Counted from the stretch's first letter, positions 9,007-17,577 are shown. The stretch is DNA of 64,000 nt from Albimonas sp963977235 (GCF_963977235.1 NZ_CAXBOD010000016.1:1-64000), one strand, 5' to 3'. Numbers and translations are program-made. The notes: generated from the sequence alone by a model not told the origin.

Positions 9007-9707
9007 TCCTCGGACCGATCCGCCCTCCCCTCCGCTGGCGGCCCCGCGTCGGGCTGCTGCTGACGCTCGCCGTCTCGGCGCCCGCGCTGGCGATGGCCCA
9101 GGCGCAGGGGGCGACCGCGCCCACCGCGCTGGCGCAGGCGCCCGCGCAGGGGATCGAGACCTGGACCGAGCGTCGCGCCGCCCCTGCGCAGACCGCCGTC
9201 CCCGGCGCCGAGGGCGCCGCGCTGCAGAACGTGCAGGGCGAGACCCGTCCGGGCGTCGAGACGCCGGGCCGCGACCTGCCCGCCGGCGACCGCGGCTCGC
9301 TTGGCGACAACTTCCGCCAGGTCCCCGCCGACGAGAACGGCCGCCTGCGCCAGTATGAGCCGCCCAAGCCCGAGCGGCAGCCCTCGGTCGCGATGGAGGG
9401 CGCGCGGCTCAAGGTGCTCGACAAGATGACCGGCCAGGTGGACGAGATCGACCTGAAGGTCGGCGAGACCCGGGTCGAGGATCGGCTGGAGCTGGCCCTG
9501 CTGACCTGCCGCGCGCCGCAGGAGGACGTTCGCCAGGACGCCTTCGCCTATCTCGAGATCCGCGACCTTCGCGAGGATCGGCCGCGGTTCTCGGGGTGGA
9601 TGTTCGCCTCCTCCCCCGCGCTCTCGGCGATGGACCACGCGCGCTACGACGTCTGGGTGCTCAGCTGCAGCGCCAGGTCGGGCGAGGCGTCGCCGGGCAG
9701 CGAGTAG
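9003..9707 (+). CDS. DUF2155 exported protein
   Basis: A 234-residue protein with a signal peptide (hydrophobic LLLTLAVSAPALAMA, about 17-32), a variable Pro/Glu-rich linker, then a DUF2155 domain (about 130-225) containing LKVLDKMTGQ, LALLTC, DAFAYLEI and FSGWMFASSPALSAMDHARYDVW. Function is unknown; the family is alphaproteobacterial and is probably periplasmic. The gene overlaps the methyltransferase by four bases at its start, and its last 64 bases overlap the end of aat, which runs the other way. The same neighbours occur in relatives from memory, so the link to envelope lipid handling by MlaD is plausible but unproven. Confidence 0.9.
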   Translation: MILGPIRPPLRWRPRVGLLLTLAVSAPALAMAQAQGATAPTALAQAPAQGIETWTERRAAPAQTAVPGAEGAALQNVQGETRPGVETPGRDLPAGDRGSLGDNFRQVPADENGRLRQYEPPKPERQPSVAMEGARLKVLDKMTGQVDEIDLKVGETRVEDRLELALLTCRAPQEDVRQDAFAYLEIRDLREDRPRFSGWMFASSPALSAMDHARYDVWVLSCSARSGEASPGSE

Positions 9708-10300
9708 AAGTCGGCCCGCGACTTCACCGCCTCCTCCAGCATCTGGTGATAGCGCGCGCGGGAGATCTCGATCGCGCCCAGCCGGCTGAGGTGTCCGGTG
9801 ACGAACTGCGTGTCCAGCAGCTTGAAGCCGCCCGCGCGCAGCCGCGCCACCAGCCAGACGAGCGCGATCTTCGAGGCGTCGGTGCGGGTCGAGAACATCG
9901 ACTCGCCGAAAAAGGCCGCGCCGAGCTGCACGCCGTAGAGGCCGCCCGCAAGCTCGCCGTCCATCCAGATCTCGACCGAATGGGCGTAGCCGAGCCGGTG
10001 CAGCGTGCCGTAGAGCTCGCGGATCTCGGGGTTGATCCAGGTCTCGTCGCGGGCGGCGCAGCCGTCGAGCACCGCTTCGAACGCCCGGTCCACCGAGGCG
10101 ACATGGCCGTCGCGCTTCATCCGCTTGGTCAGGCTGCGGGGCACGTGCAGCCCGTCGAGCGGCAGGATCCCGCGGCGCTTCGGGTCGACCCAGAAGATGT
10201 CGTCGGCGTCGGCCGACTGCGCCATGGGGAACACGCCGGCCGAATAGGCCCGCAGCAGCAGGGTCGGGGTGATCTCCAGCGGTTCGATGGGCTCGCTCAT
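9644..10300 (-). CDS. aat: Leucyl/phenylalanyl-tRNA-protein transferase
   Basis: Aat adds Leu or Phe from aminoacyl-tRNA to proteins with N-terminal Arg or Lys, marking them for ClpS/ClpAP (N-degron pathway). The 218-residue sequence shows AYSAGVFPMA, WVDPKRRGILPL, TWINPEI and GGLYGVQLGAAFFGESMFS, all family hallmarks. The ATG at 10300 follows AGGAG. The 3' end reaches 64 bases into the convergent DUF2155 gene; both readings are conserved there, so the overlap is real. Confidence 0.96.
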   Translation of the reverse strand: MSEPIEPLEITPTLLLRAYSAGVFPMAQSADADDIFWVDPKRRGILPLDGLHVPRSLTKRMKRDGHVASVDRAFEAVLDGCAARDETWINPEIRELYGTLHRLGYAHSVEIWMDGELAGGLYGVQLGAAFFGESMFSTRTDASKIALVWLVARLRAGGFKLLDTQFVTGHLSRLGAIEISRARYHQMLEEAVKSRADFYSLPGDASPDLALQLSTQTS

Positions 10301-10457
10301 GGCCGCGGGGCTCCTGACCGTATCGTGAAGGATAGGCACGGGCCGGCGCTCTGCGCAACTTTTCGTAGCGGAAGGGTTGGGGCAAAACAGCTCTGACGGG
10401 CATTGCGGCGCCCCGGGAACCGCCTCCGCGAGCATCCGGGGGCGGGGCGGCGGGCGC

Positions 10458-11537
10458 TCAGCCCTGCTCGGGGCCGGGCGGTTCGGGCAGGGGCGGTTCG
10501 GGCAGGGGCGGTTCGGGCAGGGGCGGGGCGGCGCCGCGGGCCCGCGGCACATAGCCCAGCCGCACCATGCGCAGCGCCACCGAGGGGTGCAGGACCTCGC
10601 CGTTCTCGGGGCGCACGCGGCGGCGCTCGCGGATCACGAACATCCGGCCCGACCCCCGGCGCGCCCCGCGCATCGGCGCGGCGGCGTCGGGATGGACATG
10701 GTCGCGCCAGGTCTCGGGCAGCGGCAGGCCCAGCGCCTCCGATCGCTCGAGCATCCAGGCCAGCGACAGGTCGGCCAGCGGGCGCGCCGCCTCGAAGCCG
10801 CCGACGTGACCGCCGACGTCGCCGTGGCCGCCGGGGAACCAGACCTGCTCGACCCGGCCGGGCCGCTGCTGGTCCAGGCGCCAGGTCTCGGGGCGGAAGG
10901 CGACCCGATCCTCGTCGAGCGCCAGCGCGTGCAGGCCGTGGCCGACATGGGCGCCAAGGCGGTGGTCGTGGAATTCGGTCGCCATCGGGTGCAGGAACGA
11001 CAGCCCCGGCCAGGGGATGCCCAGCGCCTTCACCGTGTCCCAGACCCCGACCAGGTCGATCGACGCGCGCGCGTCATGGCCGTGCAGCGCGCGGAACCCG
11101 GCCGCCCGCTCGGCGTCGCCGGATTCGTAGAGTCGGAAGGCCCGCTGCACCCGGCGATGGATCGCCCGCTCGGGCCGCAGCAGACCGACAAAGCCGATCA
11201 GCCCGGCCAGCGAGCGCACCGCATAGGCGCCCCGCGAATAGCCGTAGAGGAAGATCCGGTCCCCCGGCCGCCAGCGCGAGGACAGACGCGCATAGCCATC
11301 CAGGATCGCGTCGTTCAGCCCCAGCCCGATCGCCGCGCGCAACCAGCCGCGCGGCCCCCGCCCCTGCACGCCGGGGTGGTGGTCGAGCGCGAGATCCGCC
11401 CTCCGCCCCCCCTCGCCCAGCAGTTTGAACAGCCGCCCGGCATGCGTCTCGCGCCCCGGCTCGAGCGTGGACAGCGTGCCGTCGACGATGAAGACGTGGA
11501 CGCGGGGACGACGGGAGGGGGCGGCGGGCTCGGTCAT
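10458..11537 (-). CDS. DUF2235 alpha/beta hydrolase (Tle1-like)
   Basis: A 359-residue protein of the DUF2235 family, the fold of type VI phospholipase effectors such as Tle1. It has an early FIVDGT segment (canonical FFDGT), the nucleophile elbow GYSRGA, DLVGVWDTV, and WFPGGHGDVGG with the catalytic histidine. No type VI secretion gene or immunity-like partner is next to it, so a domestic lipase role is equally possible. The C terminus ends in PPLPEPPLPEPPLPEPP, encoded by three perfect 15-bp repeats. The ATG at 11537 lies just before the conserved core. Confidence 0.85.
   Translation of the reverse strand: MTEPAAPSRRPRVHVFIVDGTLSTLEPGRETHAGRLFKLLGEGGRRADLALDHHPGVQGRGPRGWLRAAIGLGLNDAILDGYARLSSRWRPGDRIFLYGYSRGAYAVRSLAGLIGFVGLLRPERAIHRRVQRAFRLYESGDAERAAGFRALHGHDARASIDLVGVWDTVKALGIPWPGLSFLHPMATEFHDHRLGAHVGHGLHALALDEDRVAFRPETWRLDQQRPGRVEQVWFPGGHGDVGGHVGGFEAARPLADLSLAWMLERSEALGLPLPETWRDHVHPDAAAPMRGARRGSGRMFVIRERRRVRPENGEVLHPSVALRMVRLGYVPRARGAAPPLPEPPLPEPPLPEPPGPEQG
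10481..10525. repeat. 15-bp minisatellite, three perfect copies
   Basis: GTTCGGGCAGGGGCG is repeated three times without a mismatch (10481, 10496, 10511). It is in frame and codes for Pro-Leu-Pro-Glu-Pro units near the C terminus of the DUF2235 protein, so copy number changes would alter tail length without a frameshift. Confidence 0.9.
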
Positions 11538-11892
11538 GGGGCGGCGCGCGGGAGGGCCGGCGGATCTCCGGAAACGGTCGGGCGGCGGCGGCCGCGGATC
11601 CCGGACCTTGCCGGCCAGCGGCCCCGGGTTGCAAGGGGGCTGGCGCGGGGCGAGGGCGCGCGCAGTTTGCGGGAAAGGGGCGCCCCGGGGGCGAGGCGGC
11701 GCCGGGGCGACGGCGCTCGGGCGCCGGCCTCGCGACGACGTCGAGATGCTACGGGAGCCGGAGCGAATGCCTCGCTTTGCTCCCATCCGCCGCCGCGTTT
11801 GCGCCTCATTTACCCCCGACGTGGCATCAAGAACCCGTGGGAGCGGCCCGACGCACAACGGGCGGCACGAGAGCGAGCGGAGCGTTAGTGAG
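11538..11892. other. Intergenic region with one hairpin
   Basis: 355 bp between divergent genes. The distal half is less GC-rich. A nested hairpin (GGGAGC/GCTCCC with inner AGCGA/TCGCT) lies at 11753-11784, about 110 bases before the start of the next gene. No open frame with convincing codon use is present. Confidence 0.5.
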
Positions 11893-12252
11893 ATGCGTGA
11901 CCTGATCTTCATGGATTGCGGCCCCGAAGCCGCGCAGCAGGCCGAACTCTGGGCGGGCGGGGCGCTGGCCCGCGCCGGCGTCCCCGAGGCGGAGGCCGCG
12001 GCGGCCGCCGCCCGTCTGGCCGAGGGCGTGCGCGCCGCGGCCGAGGCTTTCGAGGCGCAGGGCGGCGGCGCGCGGCCCCAGTCGATGCTGGTGCTCAGCG
12101 ACGAGGGCGGGCGGCTGTCGTTCGAGCTGGTGGCCGACGGCCGCCTGCCGCGCAACGCCGCCTGCGCCTGCGGCAAGGGCGCCTGGACGCCGGCCGACCG
12201 CGCCGCCGCCGGCGACGGCGCCGTGCGCCTGACCATGGCCGCCGTGGCCTGA
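11893..12252 (+). CDS. Hypothetical protein, 119 residues
   Basis: I do not recognise this protein. It begins MRDLIFMDCG, is Ala-rich through a predicted helix (about 20-60) and ends with a CACGKG-containing segment. Codon third positions are strongly G/C, as in neighbouring real genes, while the upstream part of the same open frame is not, which supports the ATG at 11893. Two hairpins follow the stop (12290-12314 and 12347-12380). The outline distantly recalls small anti-sigma/HATPase-like proteins, but no ATP-binding motif is visible. Confidence 0.5.
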   Translation: MRDLIFMDCGPEAAQQAELWAGGALARAGVPEAEAAAAAARLAEGVRAAAEAFEAQGGGARPQSMLVLSDEGGRLSFELVADGRLPRNAACACGKGAWTPADRAAAGDGAVRLTMAAVA

Positions 12253-12588
12253 GGGCCCCCGCGCCCCGGCCGGACCCGGTTGGCGCGACGAGAACCGCCC
12301 TGCGGGCGGCTCTCGCCCGCCGCCGTCAGAGCCAGACACGTCAATCGAAACAGGCGCGCCCCACCGGGCGCGCCTGTTTCATTCAGGGTGCATGGCGCAG
12401 GGCGTATGGCCGTCCGCCTGCGATCGGGTCCCGAGTTTCGAGACGCGCGTCGTCGGTCGCCTGAACCCGCCGCCCCCTCACGCCCCTGCGCGGCCTGCCG
12501 AACGCCCTGATGTGCCCACCACAGAGACCCGGCGCGGGCCCGCCGATGCGCGCGGCGAGGGGCCATGCCCCCGCCGCGCGGGTCCCGA
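12253..12588. other. Convergent intergenic region with two terminator-like hairpins
   Basis: 336 bp between convergent genes. It holds an 11-bp hairpin with one mismatch at 12290-12314 and a perfect 15-bp hairpin at 12347-12380. The remaining 200 bases up to the molybdenum enzyme gene show nothing I can name. Confidence 0.55.
12347..12380. terminator. Perfect 15-bp hairpin, likely bidirectional terminator
   Basis: GAAACAGGCGCGCCC (12347-12361) and its exact complement (12366-12380) enclose a CACC loop. The base of the stem is AAAC/GTTT, so each strand ends in a short T-run. It lies between two convergent genes. Confidence 0.75.
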
Positions 12589-14877
12589 TCAGGCCGCGTT
12601 GAGGTAGTTCCAGACCCGCACGGGCGTGAATGGCGGCGCGGCCACGCCCACGCCGGCCGAGAGCAACGCGTCCTGGATCGCCATCGCCAGCGCGGGGATC
12701 GCGCCGACGGCGCCGGCCTCGCCGCAGCCCTTCACCCCCAGCGGGTTGGTCGTGCAGGGGATCTCGTTGAGCTTGAACGAGATCGGCGGGAAATCCGAGG
12801 CCCGCGGCATCCGGTAGTCCATGAACGTGCCCGACAGCGGCTGCGCGGTCTGGGGATCGAAGACCATCACCTCGCCCATCACCTGGCCCGCGCCCTGCAC
12901 CAGTCCGCCGTGGACCTGGCCCTCGACCAGCAGCGGGTTCACCACCCGCCCGAAGTCGTCGGCGACCGAATAGCGGGTGATCTCGACCGCGCCGGTCTCG
13001 GGGTCCAGCTCGACCTCGGCCACGTGGCAGCCGTTGGGGAAGGTGGCGACCCGGTCGTTGACCTCGCCCAGCGCCTCGACGCCGCCCATCTCGGCGGCCG
13101 CCTCGAACAGGGTCACCGAGCGGTCGGTGCCCTTGATGCGGAAGCGCCCGCCGTCCTCGACCGAGTACTCGATGTCGGGCCTGGCGGCCTCGAGCAGGCT
13201 CGAGGCGCCCTCCATCGCCTTCTCGATCACCTTCTCGGCCGCCAGCATCAGCACCCGGCTCGCCATGATCAGCGAGCGCGAGCCGCCGGTGCCCCCGACC
13301 GCGGTCAGCACGTCCGAGTCGCCCGCCAGCAGGCGGATCTTCATCGGGTCGACGCCCAGCTCCTCGTGCACGATCTGGGGCCAGGCGGTCTCGTGGCCCT
13401 GTCCCGAGGACTGGGTGCCGACGGCGAGCGTGATCTCGCCCTCGGGCGTCACGTTCATCAGCGCGCTCTCGGCCGGGCCGCCGCCGGTCCGCTCGAAGTA
13501 GTAGGCCGCGGCGATGCCCGCGACCTTGCCGCGCCCGGCCGCCTCGGCGCGCCGCGCCTCGAACCCCGCCCAGTCGGCGGCGGCCAAGGCGTCGTCGACG
13601 TTGCGCGCGGGATCGGCGCTGTCGAAGACGCAGCCGCCGTGGTTGGTGTAGGGCGTCTGGTCGGAGGTGATCAGGTTGCGCTTGCGGAACTCGGCCCGGT
13701 CGGCGCCAAAGGCGCGGGCGGCTGTCTCCATCAGCTGCTCGGTGACATGGATCATCTCGGGCCGGCCGGCGCCGCGGTAGGCGTCGGTCGGCACGGTGTT
13801 GGTGAAGGCGCCCTTCACCTCGTGCCGCCAGACCGGCACGTCGTACATCCCCCCCGAGATCGGCGCCGAGAAGAACGTGTGGATCGCCGCTCCGAAGGTC
13901 GAATAATACGCGCCCAGGTTCGAGACCGAGTGGAAGCGCATCGCCAGCACTTTCCCCTCGGCGTCGAAGGCGCCCTCGGCCAGGGTCAGCAGGTCGCGGC
14001 CCTGCGCGTCCGAGAGGAACGCCTCCGACCGGTCGGCCGTCCAGCGGATCGTGGCGCCCAGGTCCCTCGCGCCGATCGCGATCAGCGCGTCCTCGGGGTG
14101 GGCCTGCAGCTTCATCCCGAAGCCGCCGCCCACATCGGGGGTCATCACCCGGATGGTCGCCGCGTCCACGCCCAGCTGACGGGCGAGCTTGGCGCGCAGA
14201 TTGTGCGAGCCCTGGGTGCCGGCGTGGATCTCCCAGCGCCCCTCGCTCCAGCCGATGCGGGCGGCGCGCGGCTCCAGCGAGGCGACGACGATGCGGTTGT
14301 TCACGACCTCGACCGAGACGGTCTTGGCGGCCCTGGCGAAGGCCGCGTCGGTGGCCTCGGCGTCGCCCATCCCCCAGTCGTAGGCGAGGTTGCCCGGCGC
14401 CTCTGCGTGCAGCTCCGGCGCGGCGGGCTCGAGGGCGGCGCGCTGCTCGACCACCACGGGCAGCTCCTCGAGGTCGAGCTCGATCAGCTCGGCCGCGTCG
14501 CGGGCCTGGGCAAGCGTCCGGGCCACCACCATCGCCACCGGCTGGCCGACGAAGCGGACGCGGTCCGTGGCGAGGTGGGGCATGGTCACGGGCTTGACCG
14601 GCTCGACGCCCTCGCCGGTGCTCTCGAGCGGGAAGTCGTTGGTCAGCGGGTTCAGCCGGCCCTCGATCTCGGCGGCGGTCAGCACCAGCTCCACCCCCTC
14701 GGCCTGCCGCGCGGCGGAGACGTCGAGGCCGGTGATTCGGGCGTGTCCGGCCGGCGAGCGCAGGAAAAAGGCGTGCAGGTCGCCCGTGGCGCGCATATCG
14801 TCGACGTACTGGCCTTCGCCCTTGAGGAAGCGCACGTCTTCGCGGCGGCGAATGGGCTGGCCGAGACCAAATTTCAT
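12589..14877 (-). CDS. CO/xanthine dehydrogenase-family molybdenum large subunit (form II type)
   Basis: A 762-residue molybdopterin-cytosine-dinucleotide hydroxylase large subunit. It has the two-domain plan (MKFGLGQPIRRREDVRFLKG start), the GGGFG molybdenum loop (250-254), the active-site loop AYRGAGR (366-372) and a C-terminal GCGEAGA with the catalytic Glu near 720. AYRGAGR is the form II signature; true CO dehydrogenase has AYxCSFR, so the substrate is probably an aldehyde, purine or N-heterocycle rather than CO. The small iron-sulfur and medium FAD subunits normally encoded beside it are absent, making this an orphan here. A short inverted repeat (14946-14957) lies about 70 bases upstream of the start. 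Confidence 0.93.
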   Translation of the reverse strand: MKFGLGQPIRRREDVRFLKGEGQYVDDMRATGDLHAFFLRSPAGHARITGLDVSAARQAEGVELVLTAAEIEGRLNPLTNDFPLESTGEGVEPVKPVTMPHLATDRVRFVGQPVAMVVARTLAQARDAAELIELDLEELPVVVEQRAALEPAAPELHAEAPGNLAYDWGMGDAEATDAAFARAAKTVSVEVVNNRIVVASLEPRAARIGWSEGRWEIHAGTQGSHNLRAKLARQLGVDAATIRVMTPDVGGGFGMKLQAHPEDALIAIGARDLGATIRWTADRSEAFLSDAQGRDLLTLAEGAFDAEGKVLAMRFHSVSNLGAYYSTFGAAIHTFFSAPISGGMYDVPVWRHEVKGAFTNTVPTDAYRGAGRPEMIHVTEQLMETAARAFGADRAEFRKRNLITSDQTPYTNHGGCVFDSADPARNVDDALAAADWAGFEARRAEAAGRGKVAGIAAAYYFERTGGGPAESALMNVTPEGEITLAVGTQSSGQGHETAWPQIVHEELGVDPMKIRLLAGDSDVLTAVGGTGGSRSLIMASRVLMLAAEKVIEKAMEGASSLLEAARPDIEYSVEDGGRFRIKGTDRSVTLFEAAAEMGGVEALGEVNDRVATFPNGCHVAEVELDPETGAVEITRYSVADDFGRVVNPLLVEGQVHGGLVQGAGQVMGEVMVFDPQTAQPLSGTFMDYRMPRASDFPPISFKLNEIPCTTNPLGVKGCGEAGAVGAIPALAMAIQDALLSAGVGVAAPPFTPVRVWNYLNAA

Positions 14878-14945
14878 CAGCGGACTCCGAATTTTGCGGA
14901 AAGATGCGCGGAGGGTCGCGCGAGACCGCCGGGAAGGTTACTATT

Positions 14946-14957
14946 GTCTGGACAGAC
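14946..14957. promoter_or_regulatory. Candidate operator, GTCTG-GA-CAGAC
   Basis: A perfect 5-2-5 inverted repeat within TTGTCTGGACAGACTG, about 70 bp upstream of the molybdenum enzyme start, in the most AT-rich stretch of this gap. The size suits a dimeric repressor such as a GntR or LacI-type protein. No regulator gene is adjacent, so the binding protein is unknown. Confidence 0.35.
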
Positions 14958-15122
14958 TGTGCAACGGGCCGATGAGTCGGTCGCCGCAAGACAGTAGCTG
15001 AAGATAGCGTGAATGATTTCGCTAGCGTTCATCGAAGCGCGACGTTAATCTTCGGGGTGTATCGAGCGTGTTGTGTGCGTGCATGCTGTGGAGTGAGTTG
15101 CGTGCGTGGTGACGACAGACTG

Positions 15123-15734
15123 ATGACGATTCTGACCGGAGTCGTGTTGACGATCGCCCTGGGCGCCGTGGTCCAGAGCGGCGATCTCATGGGGCGTTTC
15201 GGCGCCGGACCCGGCATCCATCCCAGAGACGATGTGGTCGAACTGGCCGCCAACGACGTCTATGCCATCGACGTGGTCGCCAACGACCGCGGCGCGGTGG
15301 ACGGCGACGGGCGACGGGTGCTGATCATGACCGCGCCCGCCTGCGGCGTGGCCTATCGCAGCGGCGACCGGATGATCTACCAGGGCGCGGCCGAATGCGC
15401 GGGCGTCCAGCGGCTGACCTACTGCGTCGCCCGCGGGGACGAGTGCCTGGGCGCCGAGGTCACGCTCGTGCTCTCGCCCTCCAGCGTCGCCGCAAGCCCC
15501 ACCGACACCCCTGTCGCGCGCCTGGCCGAGCGGCCGGCCCGCCCCTCGGACGCCGAGGTGTCGATGGCGCCCGGCGGCGGCTCGGGCTTCACGGTGGAAC
15601 TGGGAACCGCGGCCGGCGAGCGTCCGCTGGTCGGCCTCAGCACGGCGTTCGGATCGCTGGCGCCGGGCGAGGCGGCGGCCGAAGCCGGAGCCTCGGCCGA
15701 GGGGCCGGCGCGCGAGGGAACCGCGCTCGACTGA
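15123..15734 (+). CDS. Exported or membrane-anchored protein with an Ig-like segment
   Basis: A 203-residue protein of unknown function. It starts with a hydrophobic anchor or signal (ILTGVVLTIALGAVV, about 3-17). The central part reads DDVVELAANDVYAIDVVAND, resembling the N-terminal strands of cadherin-like or tandem-95 Ig domains, with four cysteines that could form disulfides (about residues 78-118). An acidic, Ala/Gly-rich tail follows. The frame is open back to a GTG at 15009, but codon use before 15123 is AT-rich in third positions and Cys-rich, so I place the start at the ATG at 15123 after GGTGACG. Confidence 0.65.
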   Translation: MTILTGVVLTIALGAVVQSGDLMGRFGAGPGIHPRDDVVELAANDVYAIDVVANDRGAVDGDGRRVLIMTAPACGVAYRSGDRMIYQGAAECAGVQRLTYCVARGDECLGAEVTLVLSPSSVAASPTDTPVARLAERPARPSDAEVSMAPGGGSGFTVELGTAAGERPLVGLSTAFGSLAPGEAAAEAGASAEGPAREGTALD

Positions 15735-15810
15735 CCCGCGCCCGACCGGCTGCGCCGTGAGGGCGCCCGGTCCTGAGCTCCTCGCCTGACGCCCGCCCGG
15801 CAAGCGGGGC

Positions 15811-16524
15811 TCAGGCCAGCGCCAGTTCCGCCAGCAGATCCGGCAGCTCGACGATCGAACCGAGGACGCGGTCGGCATGGGGCGAGAGCTCCGCCGCCTC
15901 GGCCGGTCCCGTCAGCACCCCCACCACCAGACCCGCCCCGGCCGAGCGCCCCGCGCCCAGGTCGTGAAGGCTGTCGCCGATCATCGCCACCTCGTGGGGG
16001 GCGATGCCGACGGCGCCGGCGAAGGCCTGCACCATCCCCGGCCCCGGCTTCAGCCCGTGGCCGCTGTCGTATCCGGCGATGAAGTCGAATTTCTCCAGCG
16101 CGCCCAGCATCGACATGTGGGAGCGGGCGGCGCGTTCGGAATCGTGGGTGGCCACCCCCAGCGCCAGCCCGCGCGCCCGCAGCGCCTCGAGCAGGGCGGG
16201 CAGGTCGGGCGCCGCGGCCATCGGTCCGCGCATCACCGCCGCGGCGGCGCGGTCGTCGATCTCGGCCGCGATCCCCTCCGCGTCGCGTCCGGGCAGATAG
16301 GGCGCCCACAGCGCGGCCACCTCCGCCGTCGAGCCCGCCACCACCGGCGATCCCGCCCGGAACCGCCCCGTCACGGGGTCGAGCCCGGCGAGATCCCCCA
16401 GCCGGTCGCGCAGCGCGAGGTCATCGGGGATCACGGCGGCCAGCGTCTCCTCGACGAAGCCGCGCCAGGTGGCCTCGAAGTCCAGCAGGGTGCCGTCCTT
16501 GTCGAAGAGAATGCCCCGGATCAT
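15811..16524 (-). CDS. HAD-family hydrolase, phosphoglycolate-phosphatase-like
   Basis: A 237-residue cytoplasmic phosphatase of the HAD superfamily with an alpha-helical cap. Motif I is LFDKDGTLLDF (D8 nucleophile, D10 acid/base), motif II is VATHDSE, motif III is the Lys in GLKPGPGM, and motif IV is MIGDSLHDL. This is the phosphoglycolate phosphatase-like branch, but HAD substrates cannot be read reliably. The gene is a single unit; the 5' flank is a 510-bp divergent gap. Confidence 0.9.
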   Translation of the reverse strand: MIRGILFDKDGTLLDFEATWRGFVEETLAAVIPDDLALRDRLGDLAGLDPVTGRFRAGSPVVAGSTAEVAALWAPYLPGRDAEGIAAEIDDRAAAAVMRGPMAAAPDLPALLEALRARGLALGVATHDSERAARSHMSMLGALEKFDFIAGYDSGHGLKPGPGMVQAFAGAVGIAPHEVAMIGDSLHDLGAGRSAGAGLVVGVLTGPAEAAELSPHADRVLGSIVELPDLLAELALA

Positions 16525-17034
16525 GCCTGCGCCCCTCGCTTGTCCGCCCCACGCGCGGGGGTCCTTCCGTGTCTAGCGGCAGGCGGCGGGCGGGGAAAGC
16601 CGGCGCGGCCGTGCCGGGCGGTCGAGGCGAGGGTCCGGGGGGCGCTGTCGGCCCGGCTGAGGCCGGCCGCGCAGGGTGACGAGGGCTCGCGCGCCCGGTC
16701 GGGGACGGCGCGCTGTGCGGGCAGGCCGGGACCGACCGCCTGTCGAGCCGGCGCCGACGCGCTGCTCGGCGGCGGCGGCGCGCACCTGTTCGGCTTCGGC
16801 CCGCAGGGCGGCGAGGCGCCGGACTTCGCGCCGGGCCTTTCCCGCGCCGTCATCGCCCGCCTGACCTTCGCCGAGGTTTGCCGGTGTCGAGGGCGGCGCC
16901 CTCCTCCAGGGGCCGGTCGAGCGACCCTCCGCCCCGCGGCTCGGCGAGGGTGTGACCGAGGCGAAGCTTAACAACGCGCCCGATTTCGTCGAAGGCTGTC
17001 GTCGGAGGAGACCCCGACCCGAGAAGGAGCCCCG
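16525..17034. other. Divergent intergenic region, no gene seen
   Basis: 510 bp between the HAD and thioesterase genes. Several overlapping open frames cross it but none has a family resemblance or a ribosome site. The last 70 bases are less GC-rich (GAAGCTTAACAACG, about 16963) and probably hold the thioesterase promoter, which I cannot define. Confidence 0.5.
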
Positions 17035-17484
17035 ATGCCCCGCGATCGTCCGCTGCGCGACCAGTATCTCCGGTTCGTCCCGATGACGACCCGGTTGAAG
17101 GACAACGACCAGTACCTGCACATGAACAACACGGTCTACTACGAGTATTTCGATACCGTGGTGAACGCCTGGCTGATCGAGTGTTGCGGTCTGGTCCTGC
17201 CCAACGGCCCCTACATCGGCATCATCGCCGAGACCCAGTGCACCTACCTCTCGGAGGTGAAGTGGCCCCAGAACGTGGTGGTGGGGATGCGCATCGACCG
17301 GATCGGCAGCTCCTCGATCACCTACGGCATGGCGCTGTTCGGCGAGCATGAGGCGCGGGCCAACGCCGTGTGCCGCTATGTGCACGTCTACTGCGACGGC
17401 GCCTCGCGTCGGCCCAAGCCCCTGCCGGAGTTCATGCTCGAAGAGGCCCGCAAGCTGATGCTGCCGGAGGCGGCGACGGCCTGA
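17035..17484 (+). CDS. Acyl-CoA thioesterase, hotdog fold (4HBT family)
   Basis: A 149-residue hotdog-fold thioesterase that should hydrolyse an acyl-CoA, most likely as a tetramer in the cytoplasm. The active-site helix region reads DNDQYLHMNNTVYYEYFDT (about 23-41), where the first Asp is the catalytic residue of the 4-hydroxybenzoyl-CoA thioesterase and YbgC group. The ATG follows AAGGAGCCCCG. A PPOX-fold protein gene lies 173 bases downstream; a joint function is not evident. Confidence 0.9.
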   Translation: MPRDRPLRDQYLRFVPMTTRLKDNDQYLHMNNTVYYEYFDTVVNAWLIECCGLVLPNGPYIGIIAETQCTYLSEVKWPQNVVVGMRIDRIGSSSITYGMALFGEHEARANAVCRYVHVYCDGASRRPKPLPEFMLEEARKLMLPEAATA

Positions 17485-17544
17485 CGCCCAGCACGCAGGC
17501 TTGAGGGACCGGCCGCGGGCCGCGACCGGTCCCCATGCTGTGGA

Positions 17545-17577
17545 ACAGCCAATCCGTCTCGCGGAAAGGTTGGCTGT
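17545..17577. promoter_or_regulatory. Hairpin in the leader of the PPOX gene
   Basis: ACAGCCAA and TTGGCTGT (8 bp, perfect) enclose a second stem TCCG/CGGA with a TCTCG loop. It lies 60 bases after the thioesterase stop and about 80 bases before the PPOX start. It could be a weak terminator, an mRNA stability element, or an operator; there is no U-run. Confidence 0.4.

Noticed and set aside
10458..11537. Type VI secretion effector and immunity pair
   Set aside because: The DUF2235 fold suggests it, but no VgrG, PAAR, Hcp or immunity-like gene adjoins; the neighbours are aat and an unrelated small gene.
15009..15122. GTG start at 15009 for the exported protein at 15123
   Set aside because: Codons before 15123 are AT-ending and Cys-rich, and a plausible signal segment begins only at MTILTGVV; the stretch includes a CGCTAGCG palindrome (15020-15027) more typical of regulatory DNA.
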